From NCBI GenBank assembly GCA_963732765.1, contig CAVTAS010000006.1, positions 124,001 to 188,000 of the forward strand: a stretch of 64,000 bases of DNA, in the 5' to 3' direction. Positions 51,988 through 61,742 of this stretch are shown here, piece by piece. A program made the position numbers and the translations under genes. This stretch comes from JANYHF01 sp963732765. Its GTDB lineage: Bacteria; Pseudomonadota; Alphaproteobacteria; Rhizobiales; Hyphomicrobiaceae. The notes beneath the pieces were generated by a model. The model was not told where the DNA came from, did not search any database, and worked only from the letters and a program-made list of their open reading frames with translations. Within the stretch, counting starts at the first letter, position 1. Every line of letters starts with the position of its first letter.

Positions 51988-53988
51988 TCAGTCACCGCCG
52001 CCCTTGCCGCTGTTTCCGCCGCCGCTACCCGAGCCGCTGTTGCCTGAACCGCTATTGCTACTGCCCGAACCGCTGTTGCCGCTGCTGCCTGACGACCCTT
52101 TTCCGCTGTTGTCGCTGCTCTTGCCGGAATTGCCGCCACCACCCCCGCCATCGTTGTCGCCACCACCGCGGCGACCGCCGGCGAAGGCGTAGGCATAATC
52201 ATAGTCGAGCTTCTTGATCCGCTTACGCACGACCTTGCGCGGCGCGGCGGCTGCCGGGGTCCGTACTGCGATTGGCGCGACTGCGGCCACAGCGATTCTT
52301 CTCACGACCGGCTTGGCCCGAGGCGGCGGCGCGACGGCCGCAACTCTCGCGGCAGCGGCTCTCTGGACCGCCGCAGCGCGCACCGGGGCGGCAGGTGCGA
52401 TCCGCGGGGGTGCAGCCCTGACCGCTGCAGGCCGAGCAGCTGCGGCTTGAGCGACCGGTTGCGGCCTCGGCGCACTGACTGGCGCGGCCTGTTGCCTGAT
52501 CGGCCGTGCCGGCGGAGGCAGTGCTGCGACCACTTGTGGCCGGCGCGGCGCAGCAGCGGCAATGGGCGCCTTGGCAGGAGCAGTGACAGTCCGCCGTGTC
52601 TGCGATGCCGACGGCGACGGAACCGTGATTGCGACCTGTTCCGGACGCGAGGCGACGACGGGCGCAGACGGCGCTGCGGCAATTGCCGGCGGCGCAGGCG
52701 AGGTCCCATCTGACGGGACGCCATCGGACGGTTCTGCGGTCCCGGGTCCCGCACGCTTGGCGGTGACGCCGGCCGGAACCATCAGACTGGCCACCGTCGC
52801 AGCGGCCACGTTGAAGCGGACGATTCCGGTCGTGAGCTTTCTCAAACCCGGCGTGAGCGTGCTCGGTGGCGGCAACGGCCGAGTGATCAGTTTGCGCCCA
52901 GCGCTTGCAAACGCCTGCAGTCGGGGCGGCACCGAAAAGTCGAACGACACGGCGGCGAGGGCCGTGGCATCGGGCGCCGGCAAGCTTGGGCCTTGTGCGA
53001 CCTTGAGGTCCTCGCCCGCTTTTGGCTGCGGCGACGCAAGAGGTGCCGGTGCGGCGCTCGTAGTTGGCTCTGGCGCTGTGGCAGCCGGAACCTGTGCGAC
53101 GATGTTAGGGGCCGGCTTGGCCGGCGGAACAGTGGTCTCGACGGTGCTCGGCACGGTCTGGGACTTGGCGATCTCGGCCACTTTCGCTTGTGGCGGTGCT
53201 GCCGAAGGTCTGGTTTCCTGCTGCGCGGCGCTCAGGGCCTTGCTGGCGCCTTTGGCCACTTCGTTCAATTTCGCCAAACGCTCAGCCTCGATCTTGGCGG
53301 CGATCTTGGCCCGGCGCTCGTTGAGTTCGATCTGCGCCTGCACCTGCGGCGCCAGCCATTGCACCGCCACCGCGAGAACAGCCAGCAGCGCAAACACGTT
53401 GGTGGCCCGCGTGCGATCGGCCACCACGTCACGCCAATCCTCGTCGGGCACGGGTGTGTCGCCGCGCGGCTTGCGGCCGGTAAACATGGATTTCAGCAGA
53501 TTTTCGTTATGCACCGCACTGGAGATGATCACGCCGAGCAGATGCGCCGGGATCAGACTTACGGTCAGCCAGGCGGTCAGGCGATGAAACTGATGCAACT
53601 GCTCGTTGCCGAACCAGGCCGGGGTGGTCTGCATGTAGCCAGTGACGGCCAGCACAGTGCACAGTCCCAGCAGCGCCAGGATCATGGCGCCGCCGGCGGG
53701 ATTGTGTCCCAGATGACGCTCCGACTTGCCGCTCCACAGCTGGCCGAGATAGGTCAGAATTGTGGCTGGTGATTTCACGAAATCGGAAAAGCGGGCGTGG
53801 CGCGTGCCGATGACGCCCCACACCCAGCGGAAGACGACCAGCACCGCCACGGCGTAGCCAGCGGCCGTATGCAGTTTTCCGTATACGCCGGCTGTCATGA
53901 AGGCGGCTGCGAAGGCCACCACCAGTCCCCAGTGGAACACCCGGACGGGCATATCCCAGACATCGACTTCGTCGTTTCGCCGTTGCAT
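51988..53988 (-). CDS. cytochrome b561-type membrane protein with long disordered tail
   Basis: A 666-residue protein. Residues 1-175 are a four-helix di-haem cytochrome b561/bacterial b-type domain (VWDMPVRVFHWGLV, KLHTAAGYAVAVLVVFRWVWGVIG, QLHQFHRLTAWLTVSLIPAHLLGV carry the haem histidines). A fifth helix lies near 205-220. From about 225 on the chain is Ala/Pro-rich with a coiled stretch (ELNERRAKIAAKIEAERLAKLNEVAKGASKAL), then a basic RKVVRKRIKKLDYDYAYAF patch and a final 60-residue Gly/Ser/Asn tail. Paired with the PepSY gene upstream. Normal family members are about 180-220 residues, so over two thirds of this protein is extra. Confidence 0.8.
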   Translation of the reverse strand: MQRRNDEVDVWDMPVRVFHWGLVVAFAAAFMTAGVYGKLHTAAGYAVAVLVVFRWVWGVIGTRHARFSDFVKSPATILTYLGQLWSGKSERHLGHNPAGGAMILALLGLCTVLAVTGYMQTTPAWFGNEQLHQFHRLTAWLTVSLIPAHLLGVIISSAVHNENLLKSMFTGRKPRGDTPVPDEDWRDVVADRTRATNVFALLAVLAVAVQWLAPQVQAQIELNERRAKIAAKIEAERLAKLNEVAKGASKALSAAQQETRPSAAPPQAKVAEIAKSQTVPSTVETTVPPAKPAPNIVAQVPAATAPEPTTSAAPAPLASPQPKAGEDLKVAQGPSLPAPDATALAAVSFDFSVPPRLQAFASAGRKLITRPLPPPSTLTPGLRKLTTGIVRFNVAAATVASLMVPAGVTAKRAGPGTAEPSDGVPSDGTSPAPPAIAAAPSAPVVASRPEQVAITVPSPSASQTRRTVTAPAKAPIAAAAPRRPQVVAALPPPARPIRQQAAPVSAPRPQPVAQAAAARPAAVRAAPPRIAPAAPVRAAAVQRAAAARVAAVAPPPRAKPVVRRIAVAAVAPIAVRTPAAAAPRKVVRKRIKKLDYDYAYAFAGGRRGGGDNDGGGGGGNSGKSSDNSGKGSSGSSGNSGSGSSNSGSGNSGSGSGGGNSGKGGGD

Positions 53989-54027
53989 GGGACAGCCCTC
54001 CGGTGATGCACTACAGGGGTGAACGTC

Positions 54028-54321
54028 CTACGACTTCTTTTCTTCCTTCTCGACCAGCTTGCCGTCGACCGGGCTATGGAACAGCTCCCACATCTTGCCA
54101 TCCTTGTCCTTGGCGTAGAGCTCGTAGCAGCTGCCCTCAACCTTGGCGTTGGTGACTTCGTAGCCCTGCTCGGTGGCCATCTTGCTGATCTCCTCGATCG
54201 GCTTCCACTTGTCCTTGGGCTCGGCGGTGCAGGTCGTCAGGCCGTCGGCGAAAGCGCCCGTCGAGGCGAACAGGGGGAGGGCGAAAGCGGCGGCGATGGC
54301 GAGTTTGCGGATCATGGTCAT
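54028..54321 (-). CDS. PepSY domain periplasmic protein
   Basis: A 97-residue protein with a signal peptide (cleavage near GAFA-DG) and one PepSY domain (KWKPIEEISKMATEQGYEVTNAKVEGSCYELYAKDKDGKMWELFHSPVDGKLV). Two cysteines may form a disulfide. Such proteins commonly sit next to b561-type cytochromes and two-component systems. Here it lies 39 bases upstream of the cytochrome gene in the same direction, so they are co-transcribed and probably act together at the membrane. Confidence 0.87.
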   Translation of the reverse strand: MTMIRKLAIAAAFALPLFASTGAFADGLTTCTAEPKDKWKPIEEISKMATEQGYEVTNAKVEGSCYELYAKDKDGKMWELFHSPVDGKLVEKEEKKS

Positions 54322-54568
54322 GTCGATGGGTTCCTGGTTACAAGTGAAACGAACGAGTACTGATGTATTGGGACAACCGTGATGCCAACCTGACGTACGC
54401 TGTCAGGTTTTTGTCAGGTTAGCTATGTCCGAGGCGCTCCGCTTGCGTTGACAACTGGCCGGAGTGCCAGTTTGCTGCTGGCGGGACCTCAAATAGTACC
54501 CGGCGCCGTAAGTGCCTCAGTCACGATTGAACCTCGAGGCAAACGAGACCTGACGCAGTCTCGGAACC

Positions 54569-54636
54569 TAGGGGCGGCTTGCGGCCGCCCTCTCGACGCG
54601 AGCATGTTCGAAGAGGGCGGCCGCAAGCCGCCCCTA
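54569..54636. repeat. 25-base perfect inverted repeat
   Basis: Arms 54569-54593 and 54612-54636 are exact reverse complements (core GGGGCGGCTTGCGGCCGCCC) around an 18-base loop. It lies upstream of the TMEM175 remnant, in a 390-base gap after the PepSY start that contains no other gene I can see. The CGCCCCTA edge is shared with the trxA/folC hairpin at 15085, pointing to one dispersed family. Confidence 0.8.
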
Positions 54637-54711
54637 CCCAATCGCAGTTGCGCGTGTCAAAAACTGGCAAGTCCGGGTACTAGGTTTCGACACGCAGCAA
54701 AGGGGGAGCGG

Positions 54712-55298
54712 ATGAGCAAGAAAAATGACGGACCCGGCGGCATTGGGCCGGAGCGGCTGATGGCCTTTTCCGACGGCATGTTCGCCATCATCATCACCAT
54801 TATGGTGCTGGAGCTGAAAGTGCCGCATTCGGCAGCGCCCGAGGCGCTGTTCGAGACCTGGCCGAAGTTCGCGATCTATGCGCTGAGCTTCCTGCAGGCT
54901 GGCATCTACTGGGTCAACCACCACGCGCTGTTCGATGGCGCCGAGCGGGTCGAACGCGCGCGTGCTGTGGCTTGAACCTGCTGTTGCTGTTCTTCCTGTC
55001 GCTGATCCCCTTTGCGACCGCCTACGCAGGCGAGACCGGCTTTGCCACCTTCCCGACCTCGCTCTATGCGCTGGTCATGCTGCTGCCGGCGCTGACCTGG
55101 AACTGGCTTGCACAGACGCTATCGCAGCCATCAATCCGGGCGAGCGCGAAGTGACGCGCGCGGCGCAGGACCAAAGGCTACATCGCGCTGGCGCTCTATG
55201 TGGCGGCGATCGGCATGGCCTTCCTCAGCCCCTGGCTGAGCCTGGCGCTGATTCTGACCGTGGCCATCATGTACTTCCTGCCGACGCGGTTTTTTTGA
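54712..55298 (+). pseudogene. TMEM175 (DUF1211) family potassium channel gene, several frameshifts
   Basis: The pieces of one protein are spread over three frames. They read ERLMAFSDGMFAIIITIMVLELKVP and YWVNHHALFDGAERVE (frame 1), RVLWL (frame 2), NLLLLFFLSLIPFATAYAGE to TWNWLA (frame 3), AIAAINPGEREVTRAAQ (frame 2), then GYIALALYVAAIGMAFLSPWLSLALIL to the stop (frame 3). At least four indels (near 54957, 54972, 55110 and 55171) are needed, which is more than any other gene here. The FSDG motif is diagnostic of the family. GGGGGAG before the ATG is intact. It may be decaying, or lie in a poorly read stretch. Confidence 0.75.
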
Positions 55299-55364
55299 AG
55301 CAGTCCGGCGCATTTCGCACTACGACTGCCCCCAATCCGCGCCCTCCCCATTAGGACCCGCTCC

Positions 55365-56493
55365 ATGCCCGCCCTTCGCCCCGACGTCGACCCCGACGGC
55401 CTCGCCGAATTCTCCGTCGTGTTCACCGACCGCTCGCTGAACCACATGTCGGCCAAGTTCCAGACCGTCATGCGCGACATCTCCTCGATGCTGCGCGAGG
55501 CCTACCGTGCCGAGGCCGTCGCGCTCGTCCCCGGCGGCGGCAGCTACGCCATGGAAGCGGTCGCCCGCCAGTTCGCGACCGGCCGCCATGCCCTGATCGT
55601 GCGCAACGGCTGGTTCTCCTACCGCTGGACGCAGATTTTCGAGATGGGCGGGTTCGCCAACAAGGCCACCGTCGTCATGGCCCGCCAGACCGGTAACGGC
55701 ACACGCTCCCCCTACGCCCCGCCCCCGATCGAGGAAGTGGTGGCCAAAATCCGCGAGGTCCGCCCGGACGTCGTGTTCGCACCGCACGTCGAAACCTCGG
55801 CCGGCCTGATCCTTCCCGACAGCTACATCGCGCCCATGGCCGCCGCCGCACGCGAGGTCGGCGCGCTGATGGTGCTGGACTGCATCGCGTCCGGCGCGGT
55901 GTGGGTCGATATGGCGCAAACCGGCGTGGACGTCCTGATATCGGCACCACAGAAAGGCTGGTCGGCGTCACCGTCAACGGGACTGGTGATGCTGAGCACG
56001 AGCGCCGCCGAACGCCTCGAACAGACCACCAGCAACAGCTTCGCCCTGGACCTGAAGAAGTGGCGCGCCATCATGGCCGCCTACGAGGCGGGCAGCTTCG
56101 CCTACCACGCCACCATGCCGACCGATGCGCTGGTGACCTTACGCGATGCCATGCTGGAGACCAAGGCGCTGGGGTACGACAAGCTGAAGGCGGCGCAGTG
56201 GGAGCTGGGCACGGGCGTGCGCGCGCTCCTGGCGCGAGAAGGGCGTGCAATCGGTCGCCGCCGAAGCTTCGGCGCGCCCGGGCGTGGTTGGCTCGTACAC
56301 AGATGACCCGGACATCCAGAACGGCAAGAAGTTCCGCGAAGCCGGCATGCAGATCGCCGCCGGCGTGCCGCTGCAGGTGGGCGAGGGGCCGGAGTTCAAG
56401 ACCTTCCGGCTGGGGCTGTTCGGGTTGGATAAGCTGACGGACGTGGAGGGGACGATCGCGCGGGTCCAGGCGGCAGTGGAACGGGTGATGTAG
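55365..56493 (+). CDS. class V aminotransferase (alanine/serine-glyoxylate type), one frameshift
   Basis: A PLP enzyme of about 375 residues. AVALVPGGGSYAMEAVARQF and VFAPHVETSAGLILPD are family blocks, the cofactor aspartate is in LMVLDCIASGAVWVDM and the Schiff-base lysine in LISAPQKGWSASPSTG. Near 56229-56236 one extra base shifts the frame, which resumes with GVQSVAAEASARPGVVGSYTDD and runs to the natural end. Family members make glycine from glyoxylate or break down related amino acids. It follows the TMEM175 remnant in the same direction but has its own ribosome site (AGGA). Confidence 0.82.
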
Positions 56494-57003
56494 GGGGGGT
56501 GCCGGGCGGCTTGCGCACCGATTTCCGCAGTGGACCGAATGCAGACGAATCGCACGTGACGTCATGGGCCAATCGATCCCGATGAGCCCCGCTGCACCGA
56601 TACCCGAAATGCGTCGATTCGCAGACATTGCCAATTCGAACTTGTTGGGCTCTCCATTGTCAATCCCGCAACGGAGGCCAACGTGACGCCGACCAAGCCG
56701 AAACCATTGGCCACGAGACGGGGGCACCCCGCCAATTGCGGTCTACCGGTCCAAGGGACGGGTGTCCGCCAGGTGCGACGCAGCGTCCCACAGCTGTAGC
56801 TGCGCATTGAGAGCCGCGCCGAAACTAGCGGAAGTATCGGCGTAAGACAGCCGGCAAAGCGACGACCGGGCAGGCCCTGTCCTATGCACTCGTGTCCCAA
56901 GATGCTAAAGTCGCGCCCAGGGGAAAATACCTCTCAAATGGGGCAGAAGATGCTGACCTGCGCCATACACACGGCGTGGATCGGCCGTTAAGGGGATGAC
57001 ACG
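56494..57003. other. 510-base stretch without a supported gene
   Basis: No frame here has a plausible start, ribosome site and recognisable product. There is no long palindrome. The last 60 bases, before the XRE gene, should contain its promoter. Confidence 0.5.
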
Positions 57004-57570
57004 ATGTCTGTTACGGCGACTGGTGCGGCAAAAGCGATCAGGGATTTCCGCAAGGACAAGCAATTGACACAAGTTCAACTGGCTGAGCTGATCAACGTGG
57101 ATGAGCGGGCACTGCGCCGCTGGGAAAACGGGGATGTGAAACCGACGGGTGAGAATCTCAAGAAGCTTGTCAAAGTCGTACCGATTCAAGATCCGCTTAC
57201 GTCTGCCTTGACGAGACTCGTGCGCAGCAACTCAGGGTTCGCCCTGGCTGTGACGCTCGACAAAGTCTTGCGCGCCTGGAGCGGCAATTTTCTCAAGGCG
57301 TTTCCCGAGGCCAGCGAAAACTTCAAGATCGGGGAGCGGTGCGATATCATCCCGGAGAAGATCTGGCTGGAACAGCTCGCCGTTGCCAAAGACGGCCACG
57401 ATGAATTCCTATCGCAGTATTCGGTTGAAAGAGACGGAGTCTCATTCCTCGTGTCCGTCCAGCTTACCGTAACGCGCGGGCCGACCCCATTGATGGTTGG
57501 CGTCTCAAGCTGCATCGAGCTTGGTAGCCGCGTGAACATTCCGCACACGATCACCGTGCCGCCGGTTTGA
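57004..57570 (+). CDS. XRE family transcriptional regulator
   Basis: A 188-residue protein. The N-terminal 60 residues are a helix-turn-helix (AIRDFRKDKQLTQVQLAELINVDERALRRWENGDVKPTGENLKKL). The remaining 120 residues (FALAVTLDKVLRAWSGNFLKAF, then VSFLVSVQLTVTRGPTPLMVG) form a domain I do not recognise, probably a ligand- or protein-binding sensor, with some PAS-like character. GGGGA eight bases before the ATG supports the start. It stands alone between the aminotransferase and the hfa-like locus; control of that locus is possible but unproven. Confidence 0.75.
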   Translation: MSVTATGAAKAIRDFRKDKQLTQVQLAELINVDERALRRWENGDVKPTGENLKKLVKVVPIQDPLTSALTRLVRSNSGFALAVTLDKVLRAWSGNFLKAFPEASENFKIGERCDIIPEKIWLEQLAVAKDGHDEFLSQYSVERDGVSFLVSVQLTVTRGPTPLMVGVSSCIELGSRVNIPHTITVPPV

Positions 57571-57783
57571 GCGTCGGCAACTTGCGCTCACTCGCTCCAT
57601 AACGAAACCGGTTGCTGCCTAGTGTTGTCAGGTTCGGCGAACAGGGCACGGCGTATTCTATCCCACATCGGCGATGCTGGTGACCTGGTCCATGACTGGC
57701 GCGATTGGCGGCAGTCGTGACCAGGACGGCGGCAGCCGTGCGGGATACGCCGCGGTCTGACTTTCAACTGACGGAGACTTCGA

Positions 57784-58466
57784 TGCGAAATCACCGAGGC
57801 ACAGGTGTCATTTGTAGATTGCTCGTCACAGCTCTGCTTGCGGCTACGGCGGACAGTACCGCAGTGCGGTCAAGTCTGGCGGCCCAGGCAACCGTCCCAC
57901 TGGCCAAAGCAGCACCGTCCGAAACAACAAAGACCACCGCATCGGCACAAAAATCCACGTCAACCATCCCTTTGCCGCCGCGCGAGATCCAGATCCTGAT
58001 GGTGCGCACTGCCTTGATCGCGCTGGATCAGGCCAATAAGACCAACAACTACAGCGTATTTCAGGCCCTGGGCGGGCCTGAGATCAAGACGCAATCGATA
58101 CAGCAGCTGAGCAAAGCGCTGTCAGGCATGCGTGCGCAGAACCTGGACCTGGCTCCGACTGTGATAGCTCCGGTGGTGTTCTCGCCCGCCCCGAAGGTAA
58201 CGCCACAAGGCGTGCTGCAGCTTGCGGGCGTATTCCAGACCCAGCCGCTGAGCATCAAGTTCAACTTAACCATGCGCCCGGTTGGCGGATACTGGCGCCT
58301 CGCCGGCTTGTCGGTAGCGCCCGGACCCGCCGTTGCCGTGATTGCCAAGCCAAGGCCTGCCAAAGAGGCTGCGGCGGCCAAGCCGACGGCTCCGATCGCC
58401 TCGCCGGCGCCGGCCTACAATGAAGATGGAACGCCAGCGGCCACCACAGCCTGGAAGACCAACTGA
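57784..58466 (+). CDS. secreted protein of unknown function, convergent with the hfa-like cluster
   Basis: A 227-residue exported protein with a signal-like N-terminus (VICRLLVTALLAATADSTAV). Its central domain includes LIALDQANKTNNYSVFQALGG, QSIQQLSKALSGMRAQNLDL and a C-terminal VGGYWRLAGLSVAP block, followed by an Ala/Pro-rich tail. The central domain recurs in uncharacterised exported proteins of related bacteria, as I recall them. It meets the repeat-protein operon tail to tail at a terminator. GGAG seven bases before the ATG fixes the start. Confidence 0.65.
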
Positions 58467-58497
58467 CACTGCCAGCGCCACGGCTCAGCGTGCCGCC

Positions 58498-58535
58498 CAA
58501 AAAAGAGCCGGACCTTTGATGTGGCCCGGCTCTTC
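58498..58535 (-). terminator. intrinsic terminator of the hfa-like operon
   Basis: AAGAGCCGGACC (58503-58514) pairs with GGCCCGGCTCTT (58523-58534), one mismatch, around an eight-base loop. On the minus strand the stem is followed by a run of T residues (complement of 58499-58504), the classic arrangement, 40 bases after the last repeat-protein gene. It may also act on the convergent plus-strand transcript. Confidence 0.75.
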
Positions 58536-58571
58536 GTGCAACGCGGATTGTTGGGGACAGATCCGCGTGGA

Positions 58572-60062
58572 CTACTTGATTGTGGCGAAGGACACGAAGG
58601 CGCCGGCGCCCGTGGCCGAGACCGAAGCCGACGCACCATTGCCGGTGATCCCACCTGAGAGCGTGATGCTGCCGACGTTGGTGACATTGGGCTTGTACGT
58701 CGTGCCGAAAAACAGCTGACTGACGTTATCGGACGTTTGGGTGATCGTGCCGACCGTTGACTGGTCGCCAAGCGTACCTGCGCCGATGCTGGCGACGTTC
58801 AGCGAGGTGACCGCACCAGAGGCTGCGATCGAAGCGGAGCTGCCCATTCCCGCCAGTGCCCCGGCCGAGATCGTACCCCTGTTGTTGACGGTGGTGTTCG
58901 TTACGATCCCACCCGTATCGCCATTGTTCATAGCCTTCTGCGTGATCGTGCCTGTGGTGAAGGCTCCTTCCGATGCTGTGTTGACCTGAGCAATCGAGAC
59001 CGATGCCAAGGCGCCTGTGGCCCGGGCGCTTACCGATGCGCCTTCTCCCGCCACATCGCCCACTGTGACCGCCGCCTGATTGTCGATGGTCATCCAGGTA
59101 TTGGTCGAGGTCTGGGAGATATTGCCCATTGTGGTGCCGGACCCAGTCAGGTTGCCAAACCCGCCGCCGGCGCCAGGCAGCGCATTGGAACCCGAAACAG
59201 CCGTAGCGCCGATGAAGGACAGGCCAATCGAGGTGACCGCGCCCGATGCACCGACCGCGACCGAGGCGCCGTCACCGGTCAGATCTCCCTTGCCGGCCCC
59301 GCCCAGGTTGATCGTGCCGGTATTGGCGATGCTCGCGATGCCTTTGTTCGGCAGCACTTCGTTCGTCGCCTTTTGTGTGATCGTGCCAGTCCCGGGGGCG
59401 CTGAACGTGCCCGGTCCCACGGCGCTAACGCCAACAGAGGCTGCCGCACCCGTCGCCGAAATGTTGACAGACCCGCCCTGGCCTACGCTCAGGCCGCCGG
59501 CGGAGCCGTCAATTGTCCCGGTGTTTCTCACCGACACACCCACTTGAGCCACGCCAGCCTGGTCGTCAGCATTGTTGACCGACGTCTGTGAAATGCTGCC
59601 AGTACTCGGCGCGACCCAGCCGGTAGCAGGTGTGCCGATGCCGGACATGGACACTGACGACGCGGCGCCGGACGCGCCTACCGACAGCGAACCGCCCTGC
59701 CCGACACTGCTTGGAGCAGGGGCGACCAGACGCCGCTCCCCAATGGCCACCGTACCGTCATTTGTGACTGATGCCGAGGTCGTGTTGGTTGCGCCCTGCG
59801 TGACCGTTCCGAAGCTGGACGGCGCGCTGAAATTCTGATTGATCCCAGTCACCGCCGTAGCCGTTGCGGCGCCGGTGGCGCCGACCGAGGCCGAGGCGCC
59901 TGCGCCCATGGCGCCGGTCCCCAGGCGTTCGTCGCCCGAGTTGGCAACGACGCCGTTGTTGGTGGCTGCCTGGTTGACAATTGGCGGAGCCGATTGCGCC
60001 TGAGCGCTGCAAGCCAGCAGCGCCAGGGCAGCCACGCCCGATTTGAGACTTGTATGTTTCAT
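58572..60062 (-). CDS. secreted seven-repeat beta-strand protein, HfaD-like, second copy
   Basis: A 496-residue exported protein (signal MKHTSLKSGVAALALLACSAQA). The rest is seven copies of a unit of roughly 60-70 residues, each with a GxITQxxxN / VxNxGxI half and a GxGASxSxxATGAxxSV half: GAGASASVGATGAATATAV, GQGGSLSVGASGAASSVSM, GQGGSVNISATGAAASVGV, GDGASVAVGASGAVTSIGL, GEGASVSARATGALASVSI, GMGSSASIAASGAVTSLNV and GNGASASVSATGAGAFVSF. No cysteines or charged patches interrupt the repeats. This resembles HfaD-type holdfast anchor proteins, though the assignment is tentative. It is a paralogue of the gene upstream. Confidence 0.7.
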   Translation of the reverse strand: MKHTSLKSGVAALALLACSAQAQSAPPIVNQAATNNGVVANSGDERLGTGAMGAGASASVGATGAATATAVTGINQNFSAPSSFGTVTQGATNTTSASVTNDGTVAIGERRLVAPAPSSVGQGGSLSVGASGAASSVSMSGIGTPATGWVAPSTGSISQTSVNNADDQAGVAQVGVSVRNTGTIDGSAGGLSVGQGGSVNISATGAAASVGVSAVGPGTFSAPGTGTITQKATNEVLPNKGIASIANTGTINLGGAGKGDLTGDGASVAVGASGAVTSIGLSFIGATAVSGSNALPGAGGGFGNLTGSGTTMGNISQTSTNTWMTIDNQAAVTVGDVAGEGASVSARATGALASVSIAQVNTASEGAFTTGTITQKAMNNGDTGGIVTNTTVNNRGTISAGALAGMGSSASIAASGAVTSLNVASIGAGTLGDQSTVGTITQTSDNVSQLFFGTTYKPNVTNVGSITLSGGITGNGASASVSATGAGAFVSFATIK

Positions 60063-60148
60063 GATGTTTCTCTTGGTTTCTGTCGATCCCCGCAGCCCGC
60101 CGCCGGCCGAACGGGTTTCGGCCGGCGGCATCTTCGAGGTTGCCCCGC

Positions 60149-61675
60149 CTACCGAACGGCCTGGCCGTTGTTGATGACGGTCGAGAAGGACAGGAATGCC
60201 CCAGCGCCAGTTGCCGAGACCGAGGCCTGAGTCCCGGTGCCCGTCAGACCGCCCGTGAGGGTGATCGTGCCGGTGTTGGTGATGCTTGGATTGACGTTGG
60301 CTTTGGCCGCATCCACGAGATTGCTGGCAGTCTGCGTGACATTGCCGACGGTGGGAGCTGCGCCCAATGTGCCGATGTTTATCGATCCGAGACTTACCGA
60401 GGCAATCGCGCCCGACGCGCTGATCGAGGCGGAGGCGCCGGTGCCACCGATCGCGCCAGCGCTGATAGAGCCGCTATCACTGATCTTGGAGTCGGTGTTC
60501 GTGGCGGTCTGCGTGGTGGCCCCAACCGCGGTCGCGCCGCCCGTTGCGGCGTTGATGCTGCCGAAGTTGACCGAAGCGACTGCACCCGATGCGCCAATCG
60601 ACAGGCCTGCGCCGTCCCCGCTCACGGCACCTGCAGCGATCGTCTCGCCGGTGTTCGAGACGTTCGAGTTCGTGTTCGCGATGGTCTGGCCGATGGCGCC
60701 GACCTTGAAGCTGCCATCGGTTGTCGCCGTGCCGATCTGAGTGACCGATACCGAGCCCGCTGCACCGGTTGCGCGAATGCCGGCACTTGCACCGACGCCC
60801 GACAGCGCGCCAACGGTGATGCCACCATTGTCGTTGGTCACAGTCGCAGGCGTAGTCGTTGTGGTGGCCGTGGTGGCCGCAGTCGTCACCACTTGTGGCG
60901 CGTTTGTCGAAGTCTGCGAAACGTTGCCAAGCGTCGATCCCGTGACCAACTCGGCGTCGATGAACGTCACGCCCACCTGGGTCGCGGCGCCCGTAGCGCT
61001 GACGCTGGCCGAGGAACCATCTCCGCTCATGTCGCCGAAAGCGCCGATGCTGTTGCCGCTGTTCTGGATCGCGGCGGTATTTGAGGACGCCTGCGTGATG
61101 TTGCCGGTCGTCGGCGCCGTCAGACTCAAGAGGCGTGTGCTGTCAATTCCGGTCACGCCGACAGAGGACGAAGCGCCAGTCGCCGAGACGGATACCGAAG
61201 CGCCCGTACCGAAAGTTGCTCCTGGCACGGCGTCTGTGCCGGCGGTTCCAGGGAAGTCAGGGATGCCGGGGATAGCGGGGGTAGAAGGGACGGCCGCAAC
61301 CGCGCCACCGGAGATGGTCGGACCGGTGGTGTCGCCGTTGTTATTGCCGTCAATGTTGGTAATCGTCGCGCCGGTGTTGTTCGGATTGTTTCTGGCGGTC
61401 TGGTCAATCGTGCCGAAGCCGCCGGCCGGGCCGTTCAGCTGAGCATTAATTGCCGACACCGAAGTGGCCGTTGCTGCACCCGTCGCGCCAACCTGCGCTG
61501 ATGCGCCGGCGCCCATGGCGCCGCCGGAGATGCTGATGCTGCCGGTATTCGTCAAGACGCCATCATTTGTGGCGTTCTGCTTGACAATCGGCGGCACCGA
61601 CTGCGCGAAGGCAGCGGAACTGCCGGCCAACAGCGCAAGGCTGGCGACGCCAGCGAGAAGCGTGGATCTCGTCAT
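60149..61675 (-). CDS. secreted seven-repeat beta-strand protein, HfaD-like, first copy
   Basis: A 508-residue exported protein (signal MTRSTLLAGVASLALLAGSS, cleavage after AFA). It has the same design as its downstream paralogue, with seven GxGxSxSxxATGAxxSV motifs (from GAGASAQVGATGAATATSV to GTGTQASVSATGAGAFLSF), spaced by threonine- and asparagine-rich turns. One insertion between units one and two is proline-rich (VPSTPAIPGIPDFPG). Both paralogues begin the mature chain with PPIV and an N-x-GVxxNxG block. AAGGA nine bases before the ATG at 61675 sets the start. Likely a surface or anchoring fibre component. Confidence 0.72.
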   Translation of the reverse strand: MTRSTLLAGVASLALLAGSSAAFAQSVPPIVKQNATNDGVLTNTGSISISGGAMGAGASAQVGATGAATATSVSAINAQLNGPAGGFGTIDQTARNNPNNTGATITNIDGNNNGDTTGPTISGGAVAAVPSTPAIPGIPDFPGTAGTDAVPGATFGTGASVSVSATGASSSVGVTGIDSTRLLSLTAPTTGNITQASSNTAAIQNSGNSIGAFGDMSGDGSSASVSATGAATQVGVTFIDAELVTGSTLGNVSQTSTNAPQVVTTAATTATTTTTPATVTNDNGGITVGALSGVGASAGIRATGAAGSVSVTQIGTATTDGSFKVGAIGQTIANTNSNVSNTGETIAAGAVSGDGAGLSIGASGAVASVNFGSINAATGGATAVGATTQTATNTDSKISDSGSISAGAIGGTGASASISASGAIASVSLGSINIGTLGAAPTVGNVTQTASNLVDAAKANVNPSITNTGTITLTGGLTGTGTQASVSATGAGAFLSFSTVINNGQAVR

Positions 61676-61742
61676 CTGTATTTGTCCTTTTGGATTGATG
61701 GTACGCAATTGGAACTCATGTCCGGACGGCTGTCAGCGCTCG

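Noticed and set aside
50948..52192. Plus-strand frame ending in a leucine/proline repeat (PLPEPLLPEPLL).
   Set aside because: The repeat is the complement of the Gly/Ser/Asn tail of the cytochrome gene and the remainder mirrors xsc. Both minus-strand genes are strongly supported.
56494..57003. Minus-strand open frame of about 110 codons.
   Set aside because: No ribosome site and no similarity to any family I know; composition resembles non-coding DNA.
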